Part shown: positions 17,155-25,308 of the stretch, one piece after another
Layout of the letters: each line of letters opens with the position of its first letter
Position numbering within the stretch: the first letter of the stretch is position 1
DNA from: Nocardioides caeni
GTDB lineage: Bacteria > Actinomycetota > Actinomycetes > Propionibacteriales > Nocardioidaceae
Assembly (NCBI RefSeq): GCF_004912195.1
Contig: NZ_STGW01000003.1
Coordinates: 124,001 to 188,000, forward strand
Length of the DNA stretch: 64,000 bases
Direction of reading: 5' to 3'
Notes under the pieces: model-generated
What the model was told of the DNA's origin: nothing
Databases searched by the model: none
What the model saw: the letters and a program-made list of their open reading frames with translations, nothing else
Made by a program: the position numbers and the translations under genes

Positions 17155-18618
17155 ATGCGCTTCAGCGAGCACTACGGGATCAAGCGATCTGATGCAGACG
17201 ACTGGTTCGACCCCATTCTCGGCCAGGACACCATGCTCGCGGCGGATCCGTACCTCGCCTTCGCAGACGCCGACCCGAGGTGGAGCGGGCTGCGAGACCG
17301 CGTGTTCGACTTCTTCCGCGTTGCCCACCAGTTGGCGCAGCGCACCCACCGCGCGGCGAAACCATCGAGGGACCCAGCCGTGAAGTTCCTGCGTTGCCGG
17401 GAACCACAGGAGTTCTGCCTTGGCGTTGCGACTCGATCACCGGCAGGGCACGGGACTGGCTTCAGCATCGCGGCACAGATGGTCGCGGCGCTGGAGCAAC
17501 TCGCTCAGAACCATCCGGACACGCCAGTCACCCACATCGAAGTGTTCCGGTTGTTCGTGCCGGGGGTTGCCTTCGACCTGATCAGCGACATGTTCTGCAA
17601 CATCGTCAAGCAGGAGCTGATCGCCTACACGCAGGACGTTGCGAAGCGGCACAACATCCCGATGGAGCAAGTGACGGTGAAAGGCGCCCGCTGGATGGAG
17701 CCCGGTCGGTGGATCGAGGAGCAGATCCGACTGCCCTTGAATCCGGCACGAACGGAGGCGACGGGCAAGGCGACCGGCGTCCTCCTGATACCGGAGCGCT
17801 GGCTCCGCAAACTCAACGATCCCAACGAGGACTTCTACAGCTGGGCGGAATACGCCGAAGAGGCCGAGAGCCTGCGCACGGCGCTCAACCTCGATGCCTT
17901 CGAGGAGTTGACCCGCGCCGAGAAGGTCAAGGCGATCCGAGACCTGACGTGGAAGCACCCCGAGGTCGCAGAAGCATTCCTGGATAAGCAGGAGGGCACG
18001 CGCGAGCCGTACGACGTGGAGTCCGACCCGGACGGCGTCGTGCGCTACCCCGAGGTCGGGATGGACCTGTTTCGACTGTCCACTGTCGATCAACTCCTCG
18101 GCGAGCCGGGGGACGACTTCTGCGCCTGGGTGGGCGCACTGGCGCGACAGTTCGCTCACGCTGTAGAGCAGCAGGGTGGATGGAAGGCCCTTTGGGAGCG
18201 GCGCACCGGGGAGCACGTGGTTGAGGAGATCACGCAAGCGATCGCCAACGTGTTCTTCCGCGCGCACTGCGATCAGAAGGATGTCCAAGTCAGCCGCGAA
18301 CTGGACGTGGGCAGGGGATTGGTCGACTTCCACTTCAGCCGCGGTCGCAAGTTCCGTGCGCTCATCGAGGTCAAGCACATGGATCACACCCGGTTGGTCA
18401 CCGGCGCGGGCCAGCTCGCGCAGTACCTCGTCTCCGAGCAGGTCAACTGCGGCTATCTGCTGTGTGTCGGGTTCACCTCCGATCACCTCTACACCGGCGA
18501 AGGCACCAGACGCTCTCGGGTTGAGGCCGCATGCGAGGCGGCCCGACAGGACAAACACAACATCCGGCCGATCTTCGTGGACGCCACCCCGAAGCAGTCG
18601 GCGTCGAAGACGAAGTAG
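17155..18618 (+). CDS. PD-(D/E)XK nuclease-like protein, third gene of candidate defence operon
   Basis: A 487-residue protein. The C-terminal third has a restriction-endonuclease-like core: D391 in RGLVDFHF, E405-V-K407 in ALIEVKHM, and Q420 in the following helix (GAGQLAQYL). The N-terminal 370 residues are not recognised; they hold many helices and a DPILGQDTMLAADPYLAF start. I chose the ATG at 17155, which has GTGAGGG eight bases upstream; a GTG at 17140 is in frame. Cleavage of foreign or host DNA or RNA is likely, but the trigger is unknown. Confidence 0.65.
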   Translation: MRFSEHYGIKRSDADDWFDPILGQDTMLAADPYLAFADADPRWSGLRDRVFDFFRVAHQLAQRTHRAAKPSRDPAVKFLRCREPQEFCLGVATRSPAGHGTGFSIAAQMVAALEQLAQNHPDTPVTHIEVFRLFVPGVAFDLISDMFCNIVKQELIAYTQDVAKRHNIPMEQVTVKGARWMEPGRWIEEQIRLPLNPARTEATGKATGVLLIPERWLRKLNDPNEDFYSWAEYAEEAESLRTALNLDAFEELTRAEKVKAIRDLTWKHPEVAEAFLDKQEGTREPYDVESDPDGVVRYPEVGMDLFRLSTVDQLLGEPGDDFCAWVGALARQFAHAVEQQGGWKALWERRTGEHVVEEITQAIANVFFRAHCDQKDVQVSRELDVGRGLVDFHFSRGRKFRALIEVKHMDHTRLVTGAGQLAQYLVSEQVNCGYLLCVGFTSDHLYTGEGTRRSRVEAACEAARQDKHNIRPIFVDATPKQSASKTK

Positions 18619-18626
18619 GGGACGCA

Positions 18627-18758
18627 TTGCTGAGGTACGAGATCATCTACTCCCCAAAAAGCCCGGCCCTGCACGTTGACATGGAGACCGAGGTCGAGGC
18701 CGACTTCCACCGCGTAGAGGGCCGTTTCGTGACCTTCTACGCTCGACAGACGGAGTAA
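18627..18758 (+). CDS. Possible 43-residue peptide after the nuclease gene
   Basis: From a TTG at 18627, with AGGGGA a few bases upstream, a short frame reads LRYEIIYSPKSPALHVDM, then an acidic stretch and VEGRFVTFYARQTE. It reads like a compact beta protein, follows the nuclease stop by eight bases, and could be a fourth member of the operon. There is no ATG or GTG start, so it remains tentative. Confidence 0.35.
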   Translation: MLRYEIIYSPKSPALHVDMETEVEADFHRVEGRFVTFYARQTE

Positions 18759-19178
18759 GACCCCGGCACTGTGGTCCTCCGAGTGGCCGCTGCCCAGGTG
18801 CTTCAGGTCAAGACCCTTCCCGAGTCAGACTCCTGACCGGGCAGGGCATAGACCACAAGCCAAGAACTAGGCGACCCGATAACCCCTGGCTCGGCACAAC
18901 AGTGTCCCTCGCGCTGCGGAGCGAGAACCAGTGGAGACTGGTTGGCACTGCGGTGTGGGTGGCTTCAGAACCGTGCTAGCGGCCTTCGCAGTGGATGCCA
19001 TCGAGGAGTCACTGGGTACTCCCCCTGCTTCCGCCGGCGTGCCCCAATAAGAGCCGCGCCCCCCGAGGCTCAGGCTGCACCCTTCCGCCGACGCGACGTG
19101 AAAGACGTTGGTGGACCGCGGACACCTGACTCGTGAACGCGGCGCCATCGGGACGCCGTTCATGTCAAGGAGTCAAGA
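18759..19178. other. Non-coding stretch upstream of ssb with a hairpin
   Basis: About 420 bases without a convincing gene. AACCAGT-GGAG-ACTGGTT at 18926-18943 forms a perfect 7-bp stem. A second small stem (CTCGC/GCGAG) lies just before it. This could hold the ssb promoter region, a small RNA or an origin-type site. I see no clear -35/-10 pair. Confidence 0.35.
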
Positions 19179-19592
19179 ATGTCCATCCCAACTCAGATGA
19201 GCCTGGTCGGCTTCATCGCCTCAACACCTGAACTGCACTTCACCAAGGCCGGCGCCGAGTGCTGCCGGATGCGTGTCGGCGTCGAGCAGTGGCGCAAGGA
19301 GGTCGACGGGAGCTTCACGAAGCTCGACCCCACCTTCCACGACATGGTCGCCTTCGAGAGCACCGCCCGCGAGACGTACGCCCGCTTCCGCAAGGGCGAC
19401 TCCTTCGTGGCCAGTGGCTACGTCCACGAGTACGAGGTCGACGGCCGCGAGGGCAGCGTGATCAAGGAGGAGTTCGTCGCGCGCAAGATCGGCCACAACG
19501 CCAACAAGACCGACTACGTCGTCCATCGCGGACGCCACGCCGCCGACCGGCCCCTGACCGCAGTACCGCAACCACCCGCCGTCGGCCTCTGA
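19179..19592 (+). CDS. ssb: Single-stranded DNA-binding protein
   Basis: A 137-residue OB-fold SSB encoded by the element. SLVGFIASTPELHFTKAGAE opens the OB fold, RMRVGVEQWRK gives the next strands, and FRKGDSFVASGYVHEYEVDG completes it. A short basic/Pro tail ends in PPAVGL, so the acidic DDDIPF-type tail that recruits host partners is absent. It probably protects the transferred strand. A GGAG site lies eight bases before the ATG. Confidence 0.85.
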   Translation: MSIPTQMSLVGFIASTPELHFTKAGAECCRMRVGVEQWRKEVDGSFTKLDPTFHDMVAFESTARETYARFRKGDSFVASGYVHEYEVDGREGSVIKEEFVARKIGHNANKTDYVVHRGRHAADRPLTAVPQPPAVGL

Positions 19593-19604
19593 CCGGACAC
19601 TGCG

Positions 19605-20141
19605 ATGAGTCCGTTCCCGGACGAGCCGGACGACGGTGACAGCTACCGCAGCGTGACCGACCTGCTCGAGCGGCCGCCGGCCCCGATCAACTGGAACCTG
19701 CTCGACGCCGAGCAGGCCGAGATCGAGTGGCGGGACCTCGACCACTGGGTGAAGTGGCTCAAGATCACGTTCGGCCTGACGCCCAACATCGTGCCGCCGT
19801 ACTGGCACCGCCACGACGAGCTCGTCTGGGAGCTCTCCGCGCTTCACTGCCACTGGCTGAGTTGCTACCACGAGTCTGCGTCACCGTCGGCTCCCATCGC
19901 GTGGATGCGCGAGTTCTCCGATGCTCGCTACCGCCTGCGGGATTGGGTCTCGATCTGCGGCACGCGGCTCGATCGCGACCGGCCTACGCGGCAGACGCCG
20001 TGGCCAGGCGAGTCAGCGCCCCAGGCCGGTACCGAGATCGAGATCCCGAATCGGGACAAGGACTTCGCGGAGTTCGTCCGCGAGGACGCCCTGCGTAGGC
20101 GCCGGATCGCGGCGATCGCCAGCCAGCAACTCATCGGCTGA
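19605..20141 (+). CDS. Hypothetical protein, element-associated
   Basis: A 178-residue soluble, Trp-rich protein. LDHWVKWLKITFGL and PPYWHRHDELVWELSALHCHWLSCYH lie in the middle, with an Arg-rich C-terminal helix (FVREDALRRRRIAAIAS). It loosely recalls the DUF4913-type proteins of actinobacterial elements, but I cannot confirm that. It starts 12 bases after the ssb stop, so co-transcription is likely. Confidence 0.6.
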   Translation: MSPFPDEPDDGDSYRSVTDLLERPPAPINWNLLDAEQAEIEWRDLDHWVKWLKITFGLTPNIVPPYWHRHDELVWELSALHCHWLSCYHESASPSAPIAWMREFSDARYRLRDWVSICGTRLDRDRPTRQTPWPGESAPQAGTEIEIPNRDKDFAEFVREDALRRRRIAAIASQQLIG

Positions 20142-20259
20142 GTCCAGGAGCCCGTTATGGCCAGCTCGTGCTCGCACTCATCCACAGAAGTCCGAGCAAG
20201 CGAACGCCGGTCACGACTGCCCGCTCAGGGTCGGTATCTGACCCACTGAAGGAGTGACG

Positions 20260-20559
20260 ATGCTTCTCCCCCACGCACAGACGCTCGCTCAAGCGAGGTC
20301 CTACGTAGCGGCCCTCGCCGACCGAGCTCTGACACTCGAGGCATCCTCCGCGTACGAGCGCGCACTGCTCGAACTCGACCGGGTGCACGGCGACGAATGC
20401 CCGGCACTCAATACCGAGGACCTCACCGACGACCGAGACATCCTGCTCGCCGTCGCGAGCAACGCCATCGAAGAGCTCGAGAGCTACGGCATCGACCCAC
20501 TGTCGGTCGAGCTGATCCTCGCGATGCTCGTCGACGCACACGACCTGGACATCGGCTGA
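20260..20559 (+). CDS. Small hypothetical protein, element-associated
   Basis: A 99-residue acidic, helical protein (AQARSYVAALADRALTLEA, IEELESYGIDPLSVELILAM). I start at the ATG at 20260, five bases after an AAGGAG site; a GTG two codons earlier overlaps that site. The stop overlaps the start of the next gene by one base (TGATG), so the two are coupled. No family recognised. Confidence 0.6.
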   Translation: MLLPHAQTLAQARSYVAALADRALTLEASSAYERALLELDRVHGDECPALNTEDLTDDRDILLAVASNAIEELESYGIDPLSVELILAMLVDAHDLDIG

Positions 20560-21869
20560 TGTACGGCGAGAACGGCGCGCAGATGCGCACGGAGCTGGCT
20601 GCGCTGCTTCGCCAGCACCGGATCATGCGCCGACTCGCTGCCGACTCGTCCGCTGAGCGCGCGGCGGCCGGCCAGCAGATCCTCCGATACCGGCAGACCA
20701 TTCTCGTCTGGTGCGCGCAGGCCATAGGGGCGGCGCGACCTCTCACATTCCCGAACGTTCCGCAGAAGCCGGCCGACCCGTTCCGTGCGGCGACCGACCA
20801 TGGCGCGGCGGTGGCTGAGCTGGCTCGGGCCTTGGAGGCGGCTCGCGAGCAGGCGACGACACGGCCTGCGTCGAGCCAGGAGTTCACAACTCCCAGCGCG
20901 AACACCGTCGTCGAGCACTGGCGACTCGCAGCTCGGGCCGCAGCGCTCGCCGAACACGACACCGCGCCCGACCAGGCGATCCACCTGACCGCAGCACAAG
21001 CGCGAACCATCGCAGGCGACGTCGCGGCGATCAGTCAGGCTCTCGTCGTCCTCGACCGCCGGTATCGCAACACCCCCGGATGGGAGCCCCTCGCCGGGTG
21101 CGATCGACTCGGCTGGGCGGCGCTCGCCACGGCCTTGGACGTCAGCCTCGGACAGCCCGACTACAGCGTCGACCAAACAGGCTGGCGCCCGCGGACCAAG
21201 CCCATCGGAGGACCAGCAAGGCCGGGAGTGCTCGGCGTCCTCCAAGCCGAGCACAACCTCCTCGTGAGGCTGACGTCCTTCCCCGACGCGATGAACCTGC
21301 GCCTGGTCGTCGACTCCCAGCGACTGCTCAGCGCCGGCCTCGTGCCGTACGCCGAGCGAATCGACCCTGACCTCGCCGGACAATGGAGGGCCCGCGCCGA
21401 GACCTACTCACGCATCCAACGCGAGCTACGCAACATCGGAGGGCGGCTCGGCAACGGCAAGGCCGCCGCCGGCGAAGCCGCGAACGCCGTCAGCCGACTG
21501 AAGGCGCTGCCTCACGAGTTCGTTGTCGAGCCCAGGATGCTCGGTGGCTTCCAGGCCTTGTTCTGGCGGATCGACTCCCGCATCACCGACATCCTCGAAT
21601 CAGGAGTCGAGCGAGGGGCCTTCGTCCAGCGCGTTACCGTCCCTCGGCTCGTAAGCGGCGACGGGCGCTTGGTCCACCCGGTCCGCGAACGTTTCGTGCC
21701 CGTCGCACGCGCAACTGACCTCCAGGTCATCCGGACCGCCCGCGAGCACTTGCGACCTCAGGAAGAGCCCTCCGCCTCGTCGCCGGGAGCAAGCCGAGCT
21801 GACCTCCACGCCGCCCTCATCCACCGTCCGCCAGCGAAGGGAGCTCAGTCCGATGTCCCAGGTCTCTAA
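20559..21869 (+). CDS. Hypothetical helical protein, element-associated
   Basis: A 436-residue, Ala/Arg-rich, mostly helical soluble protein, overlapping the upstream gene by one base and the excisionase gene by 17. Notable stretches are TVVEHWRLAARAAALAEHDTA and LTAAQARTIAGDVAAISQAL. A C-terminal domain includes PRMLGGFQALFWRIDSRITD. No catalytic motif is obvious. Its position just before xis/int is common for conserved unknown proteins of such elements. It does not show the HUH or HxH motifs of a relaxase. Confidence 0.65.
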   Translation: MYGENGAQMRTELAALLRQHRIMRRLAADSSAERAAAGQQILRYRQTILVWCAQAIGAARPLTFPNVPQKPADPFRAATDHGAAVAELARALEAAREQATTRPASSQEFTTPSANTVVEHWRLAARAAALAEHDTAPDQAIHLTAAQARTIAGDVAAISQALVVLDRRYRNTPGWEPLAGCDRLGWAALATALDVSLGQPDYSVDQTGWRPRTKPIGGPARPGVLGVLQAEHNLLVRLTSFPDAMNLRLVVDSQRLLSAGLVPYAERIDPDLAGQWRARAETYSRIQRELRNIGGRLGNGKAAAGEAANAVSRLKALPHEFVVEPRMLGGFQALFWRIDSRITDILESGVERGAFVQRVTVPRLVSGDGRLVHPVRERFVPVARATDLQVIRTAREHLRPQEEPSASSPGASRADLHAALIHRPPAKGAQSDVPGL

Positions 21870-22092
21870 CGCGAAGCGCGGCGTCCCCAGCGCGCGGCGG
21901 AAGATGGAGCGACTTCTCTCCGCCGACGAGGTGGCCGAGTTCCTCGGCATCCCGGTCGCCACGCTCTACCAGTGGCGACACAAGGGGTGCGGACCTGAGG
22001 CCTACCGCGTCGGAAAGCATCTCCGGTACGACCCGGCGACGGTTCGCGCGTGGCTCGAGGAACACCTGGCGGTCGACCATGGCGTCGGTTGA
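21853..22092 (+). CDS. xis: Excisionase-type HTH protein
   Basis: A 79-residue MerR/AlpA-like helix-turn-helix protein: LLSADEVAEFLGIPVATLYQ, then WRHKGCGPEAYRVGKHLRYD and AWLEEHLA. Small HTH proteins of this type direct excision by bending DNA at the attachment site. The start overlaps the preceding gene by 17 bases, and the stop lies 14 bases inside the integrase gene. Excisionase and integrase are therefore translationally coupled. Confidence 0.85.
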   Translation: MSQVSNAKRGVPSARRKMERLLSADEVAEFLGIPVATLYQWRHKGCGPEAYRVGKHLRYDPATVRAWLEEHLAVDHGVG

Positions 22093-23314
22093 GCGCCGGG
22101 AGCGGAAGGGACGGAGCGGCGAGGTCATCCGTACTTACCGCGTGCGCTGGTGGGGACCGAACGGCAAGCAGCGCAGCAAGAGCTTCAAGCGGAAGGTCGA
22201 CGCCGATCGGTTCGCTGCGACGGTATCCGCCGACATCGTCCGGGGCTCCTACATCGACCCGGACGCCGGCAAGGTTCGGTTCGAGGACTACGCCGAGCGC
22301 TGGCTGAAGGCGCAATCCTTCGAAGAAGGAACGTTCGTCGCAGTCGAGTCACGCCTCCGCAACCACGCGTACCCCGCGCTCGGCCAGCGCTTTCTCAACG
22401 ACATCCAGCCCTCTTCGATCCAGTCATGGGTAAGTTCGTTGAGGGACCTCGCGCCGACGTACCGACAAGTCATCTTCGCCAACGTCTCGTCGGTCTTCAC
22501 CGCCGCGGTCGATGATGCGCTGATCTCGGCTAACCCCTGTCGAGCCAAGTCCGTCCGTCGGCCAAAGCTCGACCGCCGCAAGGTGACCCCCTGGCCCAAG
22601 GAGCGCGTCCTCGCGGTACGCGATCAATTGCCCGAGCGCTACCAGCTCGTGGTCTGGCTTGGCGCAGGGCTGGGCCTTCGCCAAGGGGAGATCTTCGGCC
22701 TCTCGCCGGAGGACATCGATTTGGAGCGCGGCGAAGTCCACGTACGACGCCAGGTGAAGCTCCTGCCCTCGAATAAGCAGATCTTCGGGCTCCCGAAGGG
22801 CCGCAAGACCCGGGAGGTCCCACTCCCCGACGCGGTCCTCGAAGCAATCAACCTCCACATGACGAAGTGGCCCCCGGTCGACGTGACCTTGCCGTGGGAG
22901 ACGAGCACCGGCCGACCAGTGACTGTCTCTCTGCTCATCCACTCGCGCGAAAAGAAGGCTCTGGGCCGGAACTACTTCAACAGCTTCCTTTGGAAGCCGG
23001 CACTTATCGCCGTCGACGTCGAGCCGATCCGAGCGAATGGGTGCCACGCGCTCCGCCACTTCTTCGCCAGCACTGCCCTGCACGAAGGCGAGTCGATCAA
23101 GGCCCTCAGCGAGTACCTGGGCCACGCTGACCCCGGCTTCACGCTCCGGACTTACACCCACCTCATCGAGGACGGCGCCGAGCGAACCAAGCGTGCGGTC
23201 GATGCGGTGTTCGGCCATGCAACGCCGGCAGATGAACAGATCGATCCCGCCTCGAGTGACCCTGACGAGCCGGACATCCCGAGCGACGAGGATGGGGACG
23301 ATGACGGGGACTGA
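22079..23314 (+). CDS. int: Tyrosine integrase of the element
   Basis: A 411-residue phage-type integrase. An N-terminal arm-binding domain (about 1-60) and a SAM-like domain (about 65-150) precede the catalytic domain. Catalytic residues: R201 (GLGLRQGE), a Lys in PKGRKTREV, H323-A-L-R326, H349 (LGHADP) and Y359. The tail is very acidic and ends in runs of Asp. The gene is last on the element, with the proposed right att-like repeat only 15 bases beyond the stop. Confidence 0.92.
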   Translation: MASVERRERKGRSGEVIRTYRVRWWGPNGKQRSKSFKRKVDADRFAATVSADIVRGSYIDPDAGKVRFEDYAERWLKAQSFEEGTFVAVESRLRNHAYPALGQRFLNDIQPSSIQSWVSSLRDLAPTYRQVIFANVSSVFTAAVDDALISANPCRAKSVRRPKLDRRKVTPWPKERVLAVRDQLPERYQLVVWLGAGLGLRQGEIFGLSPEDIDLERGEVHVRRQVKLLPSNKQIFGLPKGRKTREVPLPDAVLEAINLHMTKWPPVDVTLPWETSTGRPVTVSLLIHSREKKALGRNYFNSFLWKPALIAVDVEPIRANGCHALRHFFASTALHEGESIKALSEYLGHADPGFTLRTYTHLIEDGAERTKRAVDAVFGHATPADEQIDPASSDPDEPDIPSDEDGDDDGD

Positions 23315-23329
23315 TGCGCGCGTGCCCCA

Positions 23330-23352
23330 GGTTTCCCGTTTGCCAAACTCGC
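23330..23352. repeat. Possible right attachment-type repeat
   Basis: GGTTTCCC-GTTTGCC-AAACTCGC lies 15 bases after the integrase stop, the usual position of an att site. It contains a near-palindromic GTTTGCCAAAC core and resembles 4971-4995 in both orientations. The match is imperfect. Confidence 0.3.
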
Positions 23353-23907
23353 GCCGCGAGCGCCCGAGCGAACCGAACGGAGAGTGATCGGCGCGTGGCC
23401 CCGTTGTGTCCTCGGCCACCGAGATTTCAGAGTTTGCGCAGGTCAGCAGGCAAGTGACATCACTACTACGACATCTAGCCCTAGATATAGGAGATCTGAT
23501 CGAACTCAGTCTCCTGAGGCGCCGGTAGTGGCGGCTGACCTGCGGAAACTCCGCAGACTCAGCCGCCACTGGCATTTGTGGGGCGCAGCTGGGGTGCACA
23601 ACAGTTCGATCAGCTGTTGAGGATCGACGGCGTTGAGGCGCTCTGGCACTGAAGGGCACGGGATGGCCTCGACGACGGCGTCGACGTCGGGCGTGGAGTG
23701 AGGCGCGCACGCACGTAGGTTCGAAGGCACTGTTCGGGCACCCGATCGGTGGCGGGGTCCAGGAACGCGCCGTGTAGCCCGCAGACTCGTGGCGCCTGAT
23801 CACAAGTACTAGGCGTACGTCGACAAGACGGTGCTGCTGTTCGGTCCCTACCGTCGAGGCGTCCGGCACAGCGCTTGGACCGGCGACAGGGAAAGGGCTC
23901 GGTGGCT
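23353..23907. other. Non-coding junction region right of the element
   Basis: About 550 bases without a credible gene. It holds the strong hairpin at 23527-23570. On the minus strand there are two short frames that look like pieces of one frameshifted protein: CGLHGAFLDPATDRVPEQCL in one, and VDAVVEAIPCPSVPERLNAV in the next. I do not recognise it. This may be scar sequence from integration. Confidence 0.35.
23527..23570. repeat. 44-base inverted repeat (hairpin)
   Basis: AGTGGCGGCTGA pairs perfectly with TCAGCCGCCACT over 12 bp. Inside it TGCGG pairs with CCGCA around an AAACT loop, with two and three unpaired bases between the stems. It could be an integrase-gene terminator, a transfer or attachment structure, or a small-RNA stem. 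No T-tract follows. Confidence 0.6.
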
Positions 23908-25308
23908 ATGGTCGAACACCTCACACCAACGGATGCATCGATGCTGGCGATCGAGGATGCCGACCACGGCAGCCACATCCAGGTCATCTACGTGTTCGAA
24001 GGCGAGCCACCGACACCGCTGGAGTTCCGCGAGACCGTTGAGCAGCGCCTTCTGGGGGCGCCGCGGTTCCGGCAGCGGGTGGTCAGAGTGCCGTTCAACC
24101 TCGGTCGACCGGCGTGGGTGGACGACGAGAGGTTCGATTTGGACTTCCACCTCCGGCGTACGGCGCTGCCGTCCCCGGGAGGCGAGGAGGAGTTGCGCGC
24201 ACTCTCCAACCGTCTCCTCCAGCGGCCGTTGGACCTGGGCCGACCGTTGTGGGAGATGTGGCTGGTCGAGGGTCTCGCCGCGAACCACTTCGCCGTCATC
24301 CACCGCGTCCACCACTGCATGGTCGACGGCGTCGCGACACAAGACATCTCGGGGATGATGTTCTCCTCCTCACCCGAGGAGGACCGCCCTGTCGCCGAGC
24401 CGGCCTGTCCGGGCCACGTGCCGTCGCAGGCTGAGCTGGTGGTCTCGGGCCTCTCCGACCTGGCCGCACACTCCAGCCGTGTCCTCGCCGGACTGCTCCG
24501 CGGCTCCCGAGCGCCGAGGGATCTGTGGGACGACGCGGTCCAGAGCGCGCGGACGCTGGGCACCCTGACCGGGGTCTCCGGTGCCGTCCCCACCACCTTG
24601 ATCAACCGTCCGGGCGGGCCCCGACGCCGGACCGACTGGGTCCGGCTGCCGATGGCCGAGCTGCGGGAGACCAAGAACCTCGTCGGGACCACACTCAACA
24701 ACGTGGTCCTCGCCGCCGCGACCGGCGCCCTGCACCGCTACCTCGAGCGGCAGGGGGAGCCGATCACGGCGGGGATGCGCGCCATGGTGCCGGTGTCGGT
24801 CCGGCTGGACCCGGACCGAGGGGTGCTGGGCAACCAGGTATCGGCGATCTACCCGGTCTTGCCGGTCGGCGAGACGGACCCCGAGCGGCGACTGGCGCTG
24901 GTCGCAGCGGAGGTCGAGGAGCTGCGAGGTGGCCAAGGTGTCGCGCTCGAACGCTTGATGAACCTGGGCGGCTTCGCGCCGCCCACGATCATGGAGCAGG
25001 TCCAGCGATTGCTGCTGCTCAACCCCGGAGCCCACAATCTGGTCATCTCCAACGTGCCCGGACCCGGCACGCCCTACTACTTGCGCGGCCGGAAGCTGGT
25101 CGAAGTGCTTCCCAGCGGAACGACCATGCCGCGCCACGGCCTGAACCTGGTGATGATCTCCTACCTGGGGACCCTGTTCGTCGCGGTCAGCTCCGATCCG
25201 GACGTGGTGCCGGATGCCGCTGGTTTCGCGTCGGCCCTCGAACATTCCTTCGCCGAGCTGCGGGACTGGGCACGCACCCGGGTCGATCCGGCCGAGCCAG
25301 CGCAGTGA
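23908..25308 (+). CDS. WS/DGAT-family O-acyltransferase
   Basis: A 466-residue wax ester synthase/acyl-CoA:diacylglycerol acyltransferase, which esterifies fatty alcohols or diacylglycerol with acyl-CoA to make storage lipid. The catalytic motif HHCMVDG is at 135-141. Other family markers are the start LTPTDASMLAIED, a PLDLGRPLWEMWLVEGL stretch (about 107-123), and SNVPGPGTPYYLRGRKL near the C-terminus. It acts at the membrane/lipid-body surface. The stop overlaps the hydrolase GTG by four bases. I start at the ATG at 23908; a GTG two codons earlier is possible. Confidence 0.92.
   Translation: MVEHLTPTDASMLAIEDADHGSHIQVIYVFEGEPPTPLEFRETVEQRLLGAPRFRQRVVRVPFNLGRPAWVDDERFDLDFHLRRTALPSPGGEEELRALSNRLLQRPLDLGRPLWEMWLVEGLAANHFAVIHRVHHCMVDGVATQDISGMMFSSSPEEDRPVAEPACPGHVPSQAELVVSGLSDLAAHSSRVLAGLLRGSRAPRDLWDDAVQSARTLGTLTGVSGAVPTTLINRPGGPRRRTDWVRLPMAELRETKNLVGTTLNNVVLAAATGALHRYLERQGEPITAGMRAMVPVSVRLDPDRGVLGNQVSAIYPVLPVGETDPERRLALVAAEVEELRGGQGVALERLMNLGGFAPPTIMEQVQRLLLLNPGAHNLVISNVPGPGTPYYLRGRKLVEVLPSGTTMPRHGLNLVMISYLGTLFVAVSSDPDVVPDAAGFASALEHSFAELRDWARTRVDPAEPAQ

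Larger units (their letters stand above)
4971..23352. mobile_element. Integrated conjugative-type element (putative, reduced)
   Basis: The block carries a VirB4-like ATPase, an ArdC-like protein, a VirD4-like coupling protein, SSB, excisionase and a tyrosine integrase, nearly all on the plus strand. That is the core of an actinobacterial integrative conjugative or mobilisable element. Proposed ends are the related att-like repeats at 4971-4995 and 23330-23352; they are imperfect and not adjacent to a tRNA gene. No relaxase and almost no mating-channel proteins are present. The element is therefore either mobilisable in trans or decayed. Boundaries are uncertain by several hundred bases. Confidence 0.6.

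Noticed and set aside
23610-23830. A minus-strand frameshifted gene right of the element
   Set aside because: Two adjacent frames read like one broken protein, but I cannot name a family, so I mention it only within the non-coding entry.
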